A stretch of 48,803 bases of DNA from positions 25,544 through 74,346 of the forward strand of contig NZ_VCHX02000178.1 of NCBI RefSeq assembly GCF_005768555.2, given 5' to 3'. The notes under the pieces were generated by a model that was not told the origin of the DNA, ran no database searches, and worked only from the letters and a program-made list of their open reading frames with translations. The stretch is from Streptomyces sporangiiformans (GTDB lineage: Bacteria > Actinomycetota > Actinomycetes > Streptomycetales > Streptomycetaceae). Both the position numbers and the translations under genes were made by a program. Shown here one piece after another: positions 32,544-41,563 of this stretch. Each line of letters begins with the position of its first letter. The first letter of the stretch is position 1.

Positions 32544-34783
32544 CGCGCGCTGTCCGGGAGCGAGGAGCGCACGAGGCCGTGAAGCTGCCGTGCGTCCTGC
32601 TGAGGAATCACCGACGAGGGATAGTCCCGGCCGAGCATGACCTGGGAGACCACGCGCGCGGCCGCGTGGCCGTCCTCGTACGTGCAGAACCGTCGGCGGA
32701 AGTCGGCGCGCAGAGCGGCGGAGCGCTCGTCCTGCCACGCCCCGGAGGCGAACAGATCCGTCAACGCCTCGGTAGTGGTGGAGACATGGCCCGGTGGGGC
32801 GGAGGGCAGGTCGAAGTAGGTTCCGCGGGCGGCCCGGTACACGGCCCAGTCGTCGGCATGGACGATGATCGGGCGGTTCGTGTTGGCGTAGTCGAACATC
32901 AGGGACGAGTAGTCGGTCAGCAGGGCGTCGGAGGCGAGCATCATGTCCTCGACCGAGGGCTCGTCGGTCACGTCGAGGAGCAGCCCGTGCCGCTGGAGGT
33001 CGCGCATCTGCAGGTGCCGGATCGGCGCCTGCGCGTCCCGCGGATGCAACCGGACGAGCACGGTGAACGTGGGCCCGAGCTCCCGCACGAGGTGCTCGAG
33101 GTCCAGCCGCGGCACGTACGACGTGCGATGGTCGCGCCGGACCGGGGCGTAGAGCACCACGGTGTTGCCGTCCGGGATGCCGAGCCGCTCGCGCAGGGCG
33201 GCGGTCCGCATCCTGTCGCCCCGCACGAGCACGTCGTTGCGTGGGGCGCCCGTCGGCAGTGAGGTGAAGTGACAGGGAAAGGCGCGGTCCCAGATCTGTT
33301 GCGCGTACGGGCTGGAGACCAGGCTGTAGTCCCAGCGGTCCGCGCACCGGAGCATCGTCCGCACATCGTCGTGATACGTCGCCGCCGGGTGGCCCAGTAG
33401 GTCGACGCCCATGTGCGCCAGGGGCGTTCCCCGGTGGGTGTGGACATGGATCTGCCCCGGGCGCTTCACCAGTCCGGGCGTCCAGTCGACGTTGCTGACG
33501 AAGTAGGTGCCGCGGCTCATCACCTGGTGGTAGCGCGGTGTGTCCGGGGTGACGTAGTCGATGCCCTTCGGCAGCCGTCGTACGTCGTCCGGCCCGACCA
33601 CCCACACCGCGTGGATGTGCGGGGCCAGCGTCCGGGCCGCGTGATGAATGGCCGCCGGATCGCCGAGCACACCGCGGTGCGAGAAGGCCGAGTACACGGC
33701 GAGGTTCGGGTCGCGCGGGCGCCGGCGCTGGGTCCGGGCGAGGGTGCGCTTGATGGTGCCGGTGGTCGTCTTGCCCAGCTCGTGCTTCTTGCGCAGGGAC
33801 ACGCCCCCCAGCCGCTTCGCCAGCGCGTAGGTCTGGAACGCGGGATACACCCTGCCGGCGACCAGTCGCCACCGGGCGCGGTAGGCATCGTCCGGTGGGG
33901 TGAAACCCTCCGGCCTGTAGCGGCGGTAGAACTCCACCGTCTTGCGGTAGAAGGCGGGCCGGTCCTCGGGCAGCACGCGCTCGGTGAGCGTCATCGTCGC
34001 CAGGAAGTGGTTGATCATCCGCTCGAAGAGGAGCGGCCTCGTCGCGGCCAGCTCCGGGTGTTCGTCGAGGAACGCGAACAGCGCGGCGTACTGCGGGAAG
34101 ATGTCGAAGTGGCTGCGTCCCGGAGTGCGGGTGATCGCGCCCTGCCTGCGCTGCCGGTACTCCACGCACACCCGGTCGAGACACGCGATGCGGCGGGCGC
34201 ACACCAACGCCTGATAGGTGACCGGGGCGTCCTCGTAGAGACCGGGCCGGTAGGTGAATCCGTGGCCGGTGAAGAAGTCGCGGCGGTACGCCTTGTTCCA
34301 CGCCACGAGGAACAGCCGCAGGTACTGGGGACTGCTCGGGATGTCGAAGGTGTCCGTGCCCGCGGAGGCGAGCAGATCGGCCGTCAGGCTCCTGCCGCTG
34401 CGGCCCCACCAGTGCATGCGCACATGGTCGAAGACGAGGACGTCGGGGTCGTCGGTCACGGTGAGCCGCTCGTCGATGGCCCGCAGTGCTCCGGGGGTAT
34501 AGACGTCGTCGCTGTCCAGGAAGAGCAGATAGTCGCCGGTGGCGTGGCCGACCCCCGCGTTGCGTGCTCGGCCGAGGCCGACGTTCTCCGGCAGATGTAC
34601 GGCGGTGACCCGTGGGTCGAGCGCCGCGTACTCGTCGATGATCGTGCCGCAGTTGTCGGGTGAGCAGTCGTCGACCGCGATGACCTCGAAGTCGGCGAAG
34701 GACTGCGTCAGGATCGAGTCGAGGCACTCGCGCAGGAAACCCTGCACCTTGTAGACGGGGACGATGACGCTGAAACGGGGCAC
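32540..34783 (-). CDS. GT2-TagF fusion: glycosyltransferase plus CDP-polyol glycerophosphotransferase (copy 1)
   Basis: About 747 residues. N-terminal GT2 domain: PRFSVIVPVYKVQGFL, VIAVDDCSPDN, LFLDSDD. C-terminal CDP-glycerol glycerophosphotransferase (TagF/TagB) domain: HTHRGTPLAHMG, VVLYAPVRRDH, then LVRLHPRD and DALLTDYSSLMFDYA. TagF-type enzymes polymerise glycerol- or other polyol-phosphate chains at the inner membrane face. GTG at 34783 is preferred because GGGAGAG lies just upstream; GTG at 34795 is the longer alternative, four codons earlier. Paralogous to the 36674 and 38977 genes; this copy has HRGTPL where they have QHGTPL. Confidence 0.9.
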   Translation of the reverse strand: MPRFSVIVPVYKVQGFLRECLDSILTQSFADFEVIAVDDCSPDNCGTIIDEYAALDPRVTAVHLPENVGLGRARNAGVGHATGDYLLFLDSDDVYTPGALRAIDERLTVTDDPDVLVFDHVRMHWWGRSGRSLTADLLASAGTDTFDIPSSPQYLRLFLVAWNKAYRRDFFTGHGFTYRPGLYEDAPVTYQALVCARRIACLDRVCVEYRQRRQGAITRTPGRSHFDIFPQYAALFAFLDEHPELAATRPLLFERMINHFLATMTLTERVLPEDRPAFYRKTVEFYRRYRPEGFTPPDDAYRARWRLVAGRVYPAFQTYALAKRLGGVSLRKKHELGKTTTGTIKRTLARTQRRRPRDPNLAVYSAFSHRGVLGDPAAIHHAARTLAPHIHAVWVVGPDDVRRLPKGIDYVTPDTPRYHQVMSRGTYFVSNVDWTPGLVKRPGQIHVHTHRGTPLAHMGVDLLGHPAATYHDDVRTMLRCADRWDYSLVSSPYAQQIWDRAFPCHFTSLPTGAPRNDVLVRGDRMRTAALRERLGIPDGNTVVLYAPVRRDHRTSYVPRLDLEHLVRELGPTFTVLVRLHPRDAQAPIRHLQMRDLQRHGLLLDVTDEPSVEDMMLASDALLTDYSSLMFDYANTNRPIIVHADDWAVYRAARGTYFDLPSAPPGHVSTTTEALTDLFASGAWQDERSAALRADFRRRFCTYEDGHAAARVVSQVMLGRDYPSSVIPQQDARQLHGLVRSSLPDSAR

Positions 34784-34837
34784 GGGCTCTCCCACGGGTC
34801 CAAGGGCGTTGGTCGGGTTCGTGGTACCGGGCGTCGG

Positions 34838-36649
34838 TCACCTGTGGCACAGATGCCGCTCGGCCTCCAGAGGGTCGTGCGGATAGCGGAGGGCCGTCCG
34901 GTCCCAGGCGCCGGTGAGGTTCTTCCAGAAACGCCCTGGTGTCAGCGGAGCCCGTACGGATTCCTGGAGTTCGGCGAGCGGCCCGCAGGTGAGTGCCTTG
35001 CGTGCCGCGGCGACCCGTCGCTCGTCCACCCATGCGGGCAGCTTGACGCCGGGGTCCGTGTAGTCGGCGATCGTCCAGGAAACGTCGACGGGCTTCTCGT
35101 GCCCGGCACGGTGTGTGGAACTCCGGGTGCCATGAGCTCCCAGCGGATAGCCGAGGCTGAGCGGGTCGACCGCGACGCCGTCGAGGGGCACGACGACTCC
35201 GCTGTGGCCGAGAAAGTCCTCGGAGCCGGCCACCGATGCGTCACGGTCACGCGCGAGCGGGAACATCGCGAAGCGGCGGTTGTACGCGAGAGTGATGACC
35301 AACTGCGCACCCTCCCGGTCCTTCTCGGCGACGGCGTCCCGCACCAGCTGTGTGTACTTGACGGGGCGATTGCCGTGGATTTCCTGGCTGATGGGGTGCG
35401 GATGCCGGGTGGCCTGCTGGTAACCGCGGTGCGAGTCCCAGATGTTGTGCACGGGCGTCTGCAGCGGGGCACGCCACAACCCCAGGCAGGGGGCCGCCCA
35501 GAAGGCCAGGGCCGTTCCCGTGACCGCCACGGTTCTGGAGGGCGGCATGGCCCAGATGGGCAGGGCGCACAGGAGGAGCGGCAGGACGAAGAAGCGGCCG
35601 TGCATGAAGTCGCCGCCCACCTTCACCGCGTAGATCCCCAGCACGAGGCCGGCCACGACCGGGGCCGAGCAGAGCACCCAGCGGCGGTAGTGCTCGGCGG
35701 GGGCCGGGCCCCGGCGGGTGATACGGCGGAGCGCCCAGACGAGCGCGGCGAGGAGGAGCACCCCGAACGGCATCCAGAGGTGGTACGGCTCCGTGAAGTT
35801 GGCCAGGTAGTAGAGACCGCGGCCCCAGGAGCTCACTCCCGGATCCTTGGTCAGCCCCGGCAGCGGGACCAGGATTCCGTAGTAGCCGGCGCGGAAGACT
35901 TCATACGCCGCGGGCAGGGCGGCCGCGCACGCGGTGAGCGGCAGCGCCTCGCGGAGTGTGGTGCGCAGCAGCACGAAGGCCACGGCCAGGAAGATCACCG
36001 ACACCACGGCGAGGTCGGGCCGCACGAGGGGACCGAGCCCGATGACGACGAGTACGGCGACTCTGAAGCGCTTCGAGGAGCTGGGGCTCGTACGGACCAG
36101 AAGACTCCACGCGCCCGCGACCCAGGCCATGCTCAGACCCGTCTCCAGCCCGGACGTCGTGTAGTCCCAGACGGGCTGCACGGGCACCACCACGAGGAGG
36201 CCCAGCGGTACGAGCGCGTGGGTGTGTCCGGGTGAGTGCAGGCGCTGTGCCGCGTGACCTGCCAGCAGAAGGCCCGCCGTGGCCAGAACCAGCCCCAGGG
36301 CCACGGCGATGACGGCGGGGTCCTGCCGGGAGACGAACCCGCACAGTGCCAGCAGCCACTGCCACAGCGTCCCGGTGGATGTCTCCGCCCGCTCCCCGAC
36401 GTTGTGGACAGGGCCGTTGCCCGCGAGGATCTGGCGCACCGCACGGGTGTAGATCAGGCCGTCGTCGCCGACCCAGCGGTGCCGGAAACCGAGTACCAGC
36501 ACCACCGCGGCGGGCACCGTGATGACCAGCAGGTTCCATGACCTGGGCGGGACGAGACGCGTGATGCGCCAGGCAGTGAGCGAGGACGGAGCCTGCGGCT
36601 CCGCTGCCCGTTCGGCCGGCGGCGAGGACGTGTACTTCAGAAAGGACAT
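34838..36649 (-). CDS. GT-C membrane glycosyltransferase, AftB-like
   Basis: A 603-residue polytopic protein with a cytoplasmic head of about 35 residues, roughly ten helices and a C-terminal soluble domain (from about 415). The first outside loop reads VGDDGLIYTRAVRQILAGNGPVHNVGE then ETSTGTLWQWLLAL, matching the AftB/GT89 pattern (DD, RxxxxxLAGxGPVxNxGER). Mycobacterial AftB places terminal beta-1,2 arabinofuranose from decaprenyl-phosphoryl arabinose. It lies 54 bases before one TagF gene and 24 bases after another, in the same operon. Confidence 0.88.
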   Translation of the reverse strand: MSFLKYTSSPPAERAAEPQAPSSLTAWRITRLVPPRSWNLLVITVPAAVVLVLGFRHRWVGDDGLIYTRAVRQILAGNGPVHNVGERAETSTGTLWQWLLALCGFVSRQDPAVIAVALGLVLATAGLLLAGHAAQRLHSPGHTHALVPLGLLVVVPVQPVWDYTTSGLETGLSMAWVAGAWSLLVRTSPSSSKRFRVAVLVVIGLGPLVRPDLAVVSVIFLAVAFVLLRTTLREALPLTACAAALPAAYEVFRAGYYGILVPLPGLTKDPGVSSWGRGLYYLANFTEPYHLWMPFGVLLLAALVWALRRITRRGPAPAEHYRRWVLCSAPVVAGLVLGIYAVKVGGDFMHGRFFVLPLLLCALPIWAMPPSRTVAVTGTALAFWAAPCLGLWRAPLQTPVHNIWDSHRGYQQATRHPHPISQEIHGNRPVKYTQLVRDAVAEKDREGAQLVITLAYNRRFAMFPLARDRDASVAGSEDFLGHSGVVVPLDGVAVDPLSLGYPLGAHGTRSSTHRAGHEKPVDVSWTIADYTDPGVKLPAWVDERRVAAARKALTCGPLAELQESVRAPLTPGRFWKNLTGAWDRTALRYPHDPLEAERHLCHR

Positions 36650-36673
36650 GCGGCAGGCCTCAGGGTGAGCGGT

Positions 36674-38953
36674 TCAGGTTCGCGCAGGTGCGACTCGGCG
36701 GGCGCTGGGGGCCGGGGCGCGCTCGTGCAGCGGAATGACGGGTGGCAGGTCCTCGGCCGGCTCCCCGAGCAGCACCCGGCGCACCACACGCTCCGCCGCC
36801 CGGCCGTCGTCGAATCCGCAGAACCGCTCGCGGAACGCGCTCCGCAGCTCCGCCGCCCGCTCGCCCTCCCACTCACCGTCACGGAAGATCCGCGTCAGCT
36901 CGTCCTGGGTACGGGCCACCGCGCCCGGCGGCTCGGCGAGCAGGTCGAAGTAGACGCCGCGGGTCTCCCGGTAAGCCTCCCAGTCGTCGGCGTACACGAC
37001 GACGGGTCGGTCGAGGTTGGCGTAGTCGAACATGATCGACGAGTAGTCCGTGATCAGCGCGTCGGCGGCCAGGCACACCTCCTCGGCCGAGCGGTGCTCC
37101 GTCACGTCGATCAGCGCGCCGGAGCGCAGGATCCCCTCCAGGCCCGCGGACCCCTCGTAGAAGTGGTGGGCCCGCAGGAGCACCACGAACTCCTCGCCGA
37201 GCGAGGCGCAGAACGCGGCGAGGTCCAGGTGAGGGACGAAGTCCGTGCGGTAGTCGCGGTGGGTCGGCGCGTACAGCACGGCGATCCGGTCCTCGGGGAT
37301 GCCGAGGCGCTTGCGGATCGCGGCCACGTCGTCCGCCGTCGAGGCGTAGAACACGTCGTTGCGCGGATAGCCGACGTCGAGACTCTCGTACGAGCCCGGG
37401 TACGCCCGCTCCCAGACCTCGGTGGAGTGGTGGTTCGAGGAGATGTTGAAGTCCCAGCGGTCCACGCGCTCGAGCAGCTTGCCGAAGTTCCCGGCCGCGG
37501 CAGCCGCCGCAGGGAACTCCACCTGGTCCAGGCCCATGCGCTTGAGCGGGGTGCCGTGCTGGGTCTGCACATGGATGGTGCCGGGTCGCTTCTTGACCGA
37601 CATCGCGAAGTTGACGTTGTTGAAGGTGTACTTGGCGGTGGCCATCACCTCCCAGTAGCGGTCGCTGCCGATCACCACGCTCTCCACGTCGTCCGGCATC
37701 CGCCGCGCGTGGTCCTCGGTCACCAGGAAGACCGACTTGATGTGCGGGGCCAGGCGCCGCGCCGCCGCGTGCACGGCGGCGGGGTTGCAGGTGTAGCCGC
37801 GGCCCCAGTACGAGGAGAAGACGGCGAGGTTCTCGTCGATCGGCCGTCTGAGGAAGGCCCTGTACGGATGGCCGACCCGCTTCCGCAGCCGCCCCAGCCG
37901 CCGGAGATGCTTCATGACGGGCCGTGCCGCCCTGCGCGGCAGCTGCTTCGCTCCGCGCATGGCGCAGAACGCCGAGTACGAGCCGGAGGCCAGGAGGGTG
38001 TGCTGCAGCCCCATGCTGCCGCCGGGCCGTCGATGACCTGAGGGCCGGTGCCGGCGGTAGAGGCGGCCCGCGCGCCGGAAGTACCGTCGTCGCAGCGCCA
38101 TGCCCGGCAGCCGGCACGGCGACGCCGCCGTCCTGAGCACTTCGCACACCAGCTGGTCGAAGATCCTGTCGAGGAGTTCCCGGGACGCGGTCAGTCCCGC
38201 GGTCTGCCGCATGACCAGGTCGAACTGGTCGAGCAGGTCCAGGTGGTGGGGGCCCCGAAGGTGGTTCCGGCTGCCCTGACGGCGCAGCAGATGGCGTACG
38301 CAGATCCGGTCGAGCACGGCGATCCGGTCCGCCCGCAGCGCGGCCAGCACGCTCCACGCCATGTCGGTGAACATGCCGGGCGAGAAGACCATGTCGTGCC
38401 GTTCCAGGAAGGCGCGCTGGTAGGCGCCGCTCCAAGCGGGCACCAGTACATCGGGCAGCGCGGGATGCTGCTCAAGAAGGAAGGCGCCGGCCGGTGCGTC
38501 CTTCCACAGCCGCCGAAGCGCCGCCCCCTGGCCGCCGTGGAACCAGTGCACGCGCTCATGGTCGAAGAGCAGCAGATCCGGCTCGCCGGTCTCGGTGAGC
38601 CGGGCGTCGAGGACCTCCAGTGCGCCGGGTGCCAGGGTGTCGTCGCCGTCGAGGAAGAGCAGGAACTCGCCTTCGGCGACGGCCATTCCTGCATTGCGTG
38701 CGGCCGGCAGGCCCCGCGCGCACCCGGCCGCGCCCGGGGGGACGGTGCCCCCGTCGACCGGCGCGCGCACCACCTTGACCCGCGGATCGCGTTCCTCGTG
38801 TGCGGCCACGATCGAGGCGCACAGGCCCTCCGGGGCGCTGACGACGGCGATCAGCTCGACATCGGTGAAGCTCTGGCCGAGCACCGAGTCGAGACAGTCG
38901 GCCAGCCGCCCATGGACCTCGTGGGCAGGAACGACAACGCTGAAGCGAGGCAA
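36674..38953 (-). CDS. GT2-TagF fusion (copy 2)
   Basis: About 759 residues: GT2 domain (LPRFSVVVPAHEVHGRL, LFLDGDD) and CDP-polyol phosphotransferase domain (TQHGTPLKRMGLDQ, VLYAPTHRDYRTDFVPH, ALITDYSSIMFDYANLDRP). A 15-residue Gly/Ala/Arg insert lies in the GT2 domain where the SPDG motif should be: the usual DDCSPD is replaced by VVSAPEG, so the donor-binding Asp pair is lost. No ATG precedes the domain; TTG at 38953 with AAGGGAGAG six bases upstream is the best start. It follows the 38977 gene by 23 bases. Confidence 0.85.
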   Translation of the reverse strand: MPRFSVVVPAHEVHGRLADCLDSVLGQSFTDVELIAVVSAPEGLCASIVAAHEERDPRVKVVRAPVDGGTVPPGAAGCARGLPAARNAGMAVAEGEFLLFLDGDDTLAPGALEVLDARLTETGEPDLLLFDHERVHWFHGGQGAALRRLWKDAPAGAFLLEQHPALPDVLVPAWSGAYQRAFLERHDMVFSPGMFTDMAWSVLAALRADRIAVLDRICVRHLLRRQGSRNHLRGPHHLDLLDQFDLVMRQTAGLTASRELLDRIFDQLVCEVLRTAASPCRLPGMALRRRYFRRAGRLYRRHRPSGHRRPGGSMGLQHTLLASGSYSAFCAMRGAKQLPRRAARPVMKHLRRLGRLRKRVGHPYRAFLRRPIDENLAVFSSYWGRGYTCNPAAVHAAARRLAPHIKSVFLVTEDHARRMPDDVESVVIGSDRYWEVMATAKYTFNNVNFAMSVKKRPGTIHVQTQHGTPLKRMGLDQVEFPAAAAAAGNFGKLLERVDRWDFNISSNHHSTEVWERAYPGSYESLDVGYPRNDVFYASTADDVAAIRKRLGIPEDRIAVLYAPTHRDYRTDFVPHLDLAAFCASLGEEFVVLLRAHHFYEGSAGLEGILRSGALIDVTEHRSAEEVCLAADALITDYSSIMFDYANLDRPVVVYADDWEAYRETRGVYFDLLAEPPGAVARTQDELTRIFRDGEWEGERAAELRSAFRERFCGFDDGRAAERVVRRVLLGEPAEDLPPVIPLHERAPAPSARRVAPART

Positions 38954-38976
38954 AGCTCTCTCCCTTGGTGGGGCGT

Positions 38977-41256
38977 TCAAGCGGCGCTGGTGGGCAGAGT
39001 CGCGACGACCTCCGGCTCCTGCCGCGGGCCGGGTGTCGCGGGAGCCGCCGCCGGCTGCCGCTCCTCCAACGGCACGACGGACGGCAGGCCCCCCTTCTCG
39101 CCGAGGAGGACATGCCGTACGACCCGCTCGGCGGCGCGCCCGTCGTCGTACGGGCAGAAGCGTTCGCGGAACGCGGCCCGCCGCTCGGCGGAGCGCGGGC
39201 CGCACCACTCACCGGTCGTGAAGATGTCGATCAGCTCGTCCTCGCCGGTGGCGACGGCGCCGGGAGCGAAGCTGCGGACGTCGAAGTAGGTGCCGCGGGA
39301 TGCCTCGTAGGCCTCCCAGTCGTCGGCGTACACGACGATCGGGCGGTCCAGGTTCGCGTAGTCGAACATCAGTGAGGAGTAGTCCGTGACCAGCGCGTCG
39401 CTCGCCAGACAGAGGAACTCGACGCTGGGGTGGTCCGAGACGTCGATCAGCCGGGACGAACCCTCGTCCGCGAGGGCGGAGTCGTAGAAGTGGTGGGCAC
39501 GGGTCAGCACCGTGAAGTTCGGGCCGAGCGCGCGCAGCATGCGCTCGAGGTCGAGGGAGTGGCGCTGGGTACGGCGGTAGTCCCGGTGCGTGGGGGCGTA
39601 CAGGATCACGACCGAATCGGGGGGGATGCCCAGGGTTTCACGCAGCCGGGCCACGTCCTTGGCGGTCGCGCGATGGTAGATGTCGTTGCGCGGGTAGCCG
39701 TACTCCAGCGTCGTGTACGCGGCGGGGTAGACCCGTTCCCAGACGAGCGTGGAGTGGCGGTTCGCGGACAGGACGTAGTCCCACTTGTCGCAGTTGGCGA
39801 GCATGCGCGGAACGTCGGTGTCGCCGACCGCCGCCGGCCGGTCGAGCAGATCGAGGCCCATGCGTTTGAGTGGGGTGCCGTGCTGGGTCTGCACGAACAC
39901 CTGGCCCCGGCGCTTGACCAGTCTGCGGTCGAAGTTGACGTTGTTGACCAGGTACTTGGAGCGGGCCAGCGCCGTCCAGTAGGCGGCCGTGCCGGGCGTG
40001 AGGCGACGGGTGCCCGGCGGGACCGTGTGATGGTGCGTCCGGTGGGCGATCCAGGCGGTGCGGATTCCCGGCGCCAGCTCCCGGGCCTTCTTCTCGATCG
40101 CCGCCGGGCTGCAGCCGTAGCCGCGGCCCCAGTAGGCGGAGAACACGGCGTCCTGCGCACGCAGCGGAAGGAGCCGCTGGACGCGGTAGTGCATTTGGAG
40201 CGCGGCTCCCCTGATGGCGTGGAGCGCGGCGCCGGTGAGGCGGCGGACGCGTCGCTGGAGGCTCCCGGCCAAGGCCAGGGCGCGGTAGGTACGGTGCGCG
40301 CCCATGCGGACCAGGGCGTGCCGGATCCTGGTGCGCGCGCGGGGTGCGGCGCCGGGGGAGCGGTAGCGGTGGCAGTAGGCGCGGGCCTGGCGCAGAAACG
40401 CGGCACGGCTGCCACGCGGCAGCCGGTCGCGCGCCATGAACACCGTGCTGAAGTGGTCGATCATCCGGCGGAAGACGAAGGGCCGCCAGCGCGCCAGTTC
40501 GGGGTGGGCGTCCAGATAGGTGAAGACCCGGTCGTACTGCCCGAAGATCTCGAAGTGCCTGCGCCCGGGGGAGCAGGTGATCGCACCCCGTCGGCGCTTG
40601 CGGTAGCTCACGCAGACACGGTCGAGCACCGCGATCGACTCCGCGGTCACCAGTACCGGATAGGTCCAGGAGACGTCCTCGTAGTAGCCGGGCGCGAAGG
40701 TGAAGCCCACACGCTGCAGGAACTCACGGCGGTATGCCTTGTTCCAGGCGACGTGCAGGACCCTCAACAGATCCGGCCGGTCCTCCAGGGTGAATGCCGC
40801 GGGACCGTTCTCGGCGAGGTGGGCCGCGAAACGGTTGGGGGTCGTCCTTCCGGTCCAGTCCGTCCGTACGTGGCTGTAGACCAGGACGTCGGGACTGTCC
40901 GTGTTCTTGAGCCGCTCCGAGATGGCGTGCAGTGCGTCGGGGGTGAGCGAGTCGTCACTGTCGAGGAAGATCACGTACTCGCCGGTGGCGCGTTCGAGGC
41001 CCGCGTTGCGGGCCGGGCCGAGGCCTACGTTCCGCGTCAGATGAACGGCGTGCACCCGCTGATCGCGAGCGGCGAACTCGTCGATGATCCTTCCGCTGCC
41101 GTCCGGTGAGCAGTCGTCGATTGCGATCAGTTCGAGATCCGTGCAGGACTGCTCCAGCACGGATTCAAGGCATTCGTGCAGATATGCCTGCACCTTGTAT
41201 GCGGGGACAATCACGCTGAACCGTGGCAATGCGCATCCAGGGGTCGTCAACGGCAT
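38977..41256 (-). CDS. GT2-TagF fusion (copy 3, operon head)
   Basis: A 759-residue protein. GT2: LPRFSVIVPAYKVQAYL, IAIDDCSPDGSG, FLDSDD; TagF domain: TQHGTPLKRMGLDLL, ILYAPTHRDYRRT, LTRAHHFYDSA, ALVTDYSSLMFDYANLDRP. It starts the six-gene minus-strand operon (41256 to 29793). ATG at 41256 is the first plausible start, but no ribosome site precedes it; TTG at the LPRFSV segment (41229) is the alternative by analogy with copy 2. Expected to polymerise or prime a sugar-polyol-phosphate chain. Confidence 0.87.
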   Translation of the reverse strand: MPLTTPGCALPRFSVIVPAYKVQAYLHECLESVLEQSCTDLELIAIDDCSPDGSGRIIDEFAARDQRVHAVHLTRNVGLGPARNAGLERATGEYVIFLDSDDSLTPDALHAISERLKNTDSPDVLVYSHVRTDWTGRTTPNRFAAHLAENGPAAFTLEDRPDLLRVLHVAWNKAYRREFLQRVGFTFAPGYYEDVSWTYPVLVTAESIAVLDRVCVSYRKRRRGAITCSPGRRHFEIFGQYDRVFTYLDAHPELARWRPFVFRRMIDHFSTVFMARDRLPRGSRAAFLRQARAYCHRYRSPGAAPRARTRIRHALVRMGAHRTYRALALAGSLQRRVRRLTGAALHAIRGAALQMHYRVQRLLPLRAQDAVFSAYWGRGYGCSPAAIEKKARELAPGIRTAWIAHRTHHHTVPPGTRRLTPGTAAYWTALARSKYLVNNVNFDRRLVKRRGQVFVQTQHGTPLKRMGLDLLDRPAAVGDTDVPRMLANCDKWDYVLSANRHSTLVWERVYPAAYTTLEYGYPRNDIYHRATAKDVARLRETLGIPPDSVVILYAPTHRDYRRTQRHSLDLERMLRALGPNFTVLTRAHHFYDSALADEGSSRLIDVSDHPSVEFLCLASDALVTDYSSLMFDYANLDRPIVVYADDWEAYEASRGTYFDVRSFAPGAVATGEDELIDIFTTGEWCGPRSAERRAAFRERFCPYDDGRAAERVVRHVLLGEKGGLPSVVPLEERQPAAAPATPGPRQEPEVVATLPTSAA

Positions 41257-41563
41257 GTTGACCCGGAAACGATCAATGCACTTACTGGTTACGCGGTATG
41301 TGGCATACGAGGGATATCGGTGGACGGAAGTGGACGGAAAGGGCCGGGAAGGGACAGGGCCATACGGGTCAGGACGAGGCGGGTCCCGGGCCCCGGTGCC
41401 CGCGCCGTGCGACCGTTCACAGCGTGCGGTGTCGGCCCCAAAAGGACAGCAACACGCCTGAAAAAGCTGGACAGTTGAGCGCCGCGGTCCACATGCTCGT
41501 ACGGGACAGGAGCACTGCTCATATGTGCCTCGGACCGTCTTCGTCATGCGAAAGGTGTCACCC
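41257..41563. other. divergent intergenic region
   Basis: About 300 bases between the TagF operon and the LLM oxidoreductase. The part next to the operon (41265-41330) is AT-richer, contains the small dyad GTATG-TGG-CATAC (41297-41309) and is the likely operon promoter; no consensus -35/-10 is clear. The right end holds the AAAGGTG ribosome site of the LLM gene. No convincing coding frame. Confidence 0.45.

Noticed and set aside
30810..35033. Apparent 1407-codon minus-strand fusion through the GT-C and GT2-TagF genes
   Set aside because: Only the part from 32543 down reads as protein; the rest is an out-of-frame reading of the TagF fusion gene.
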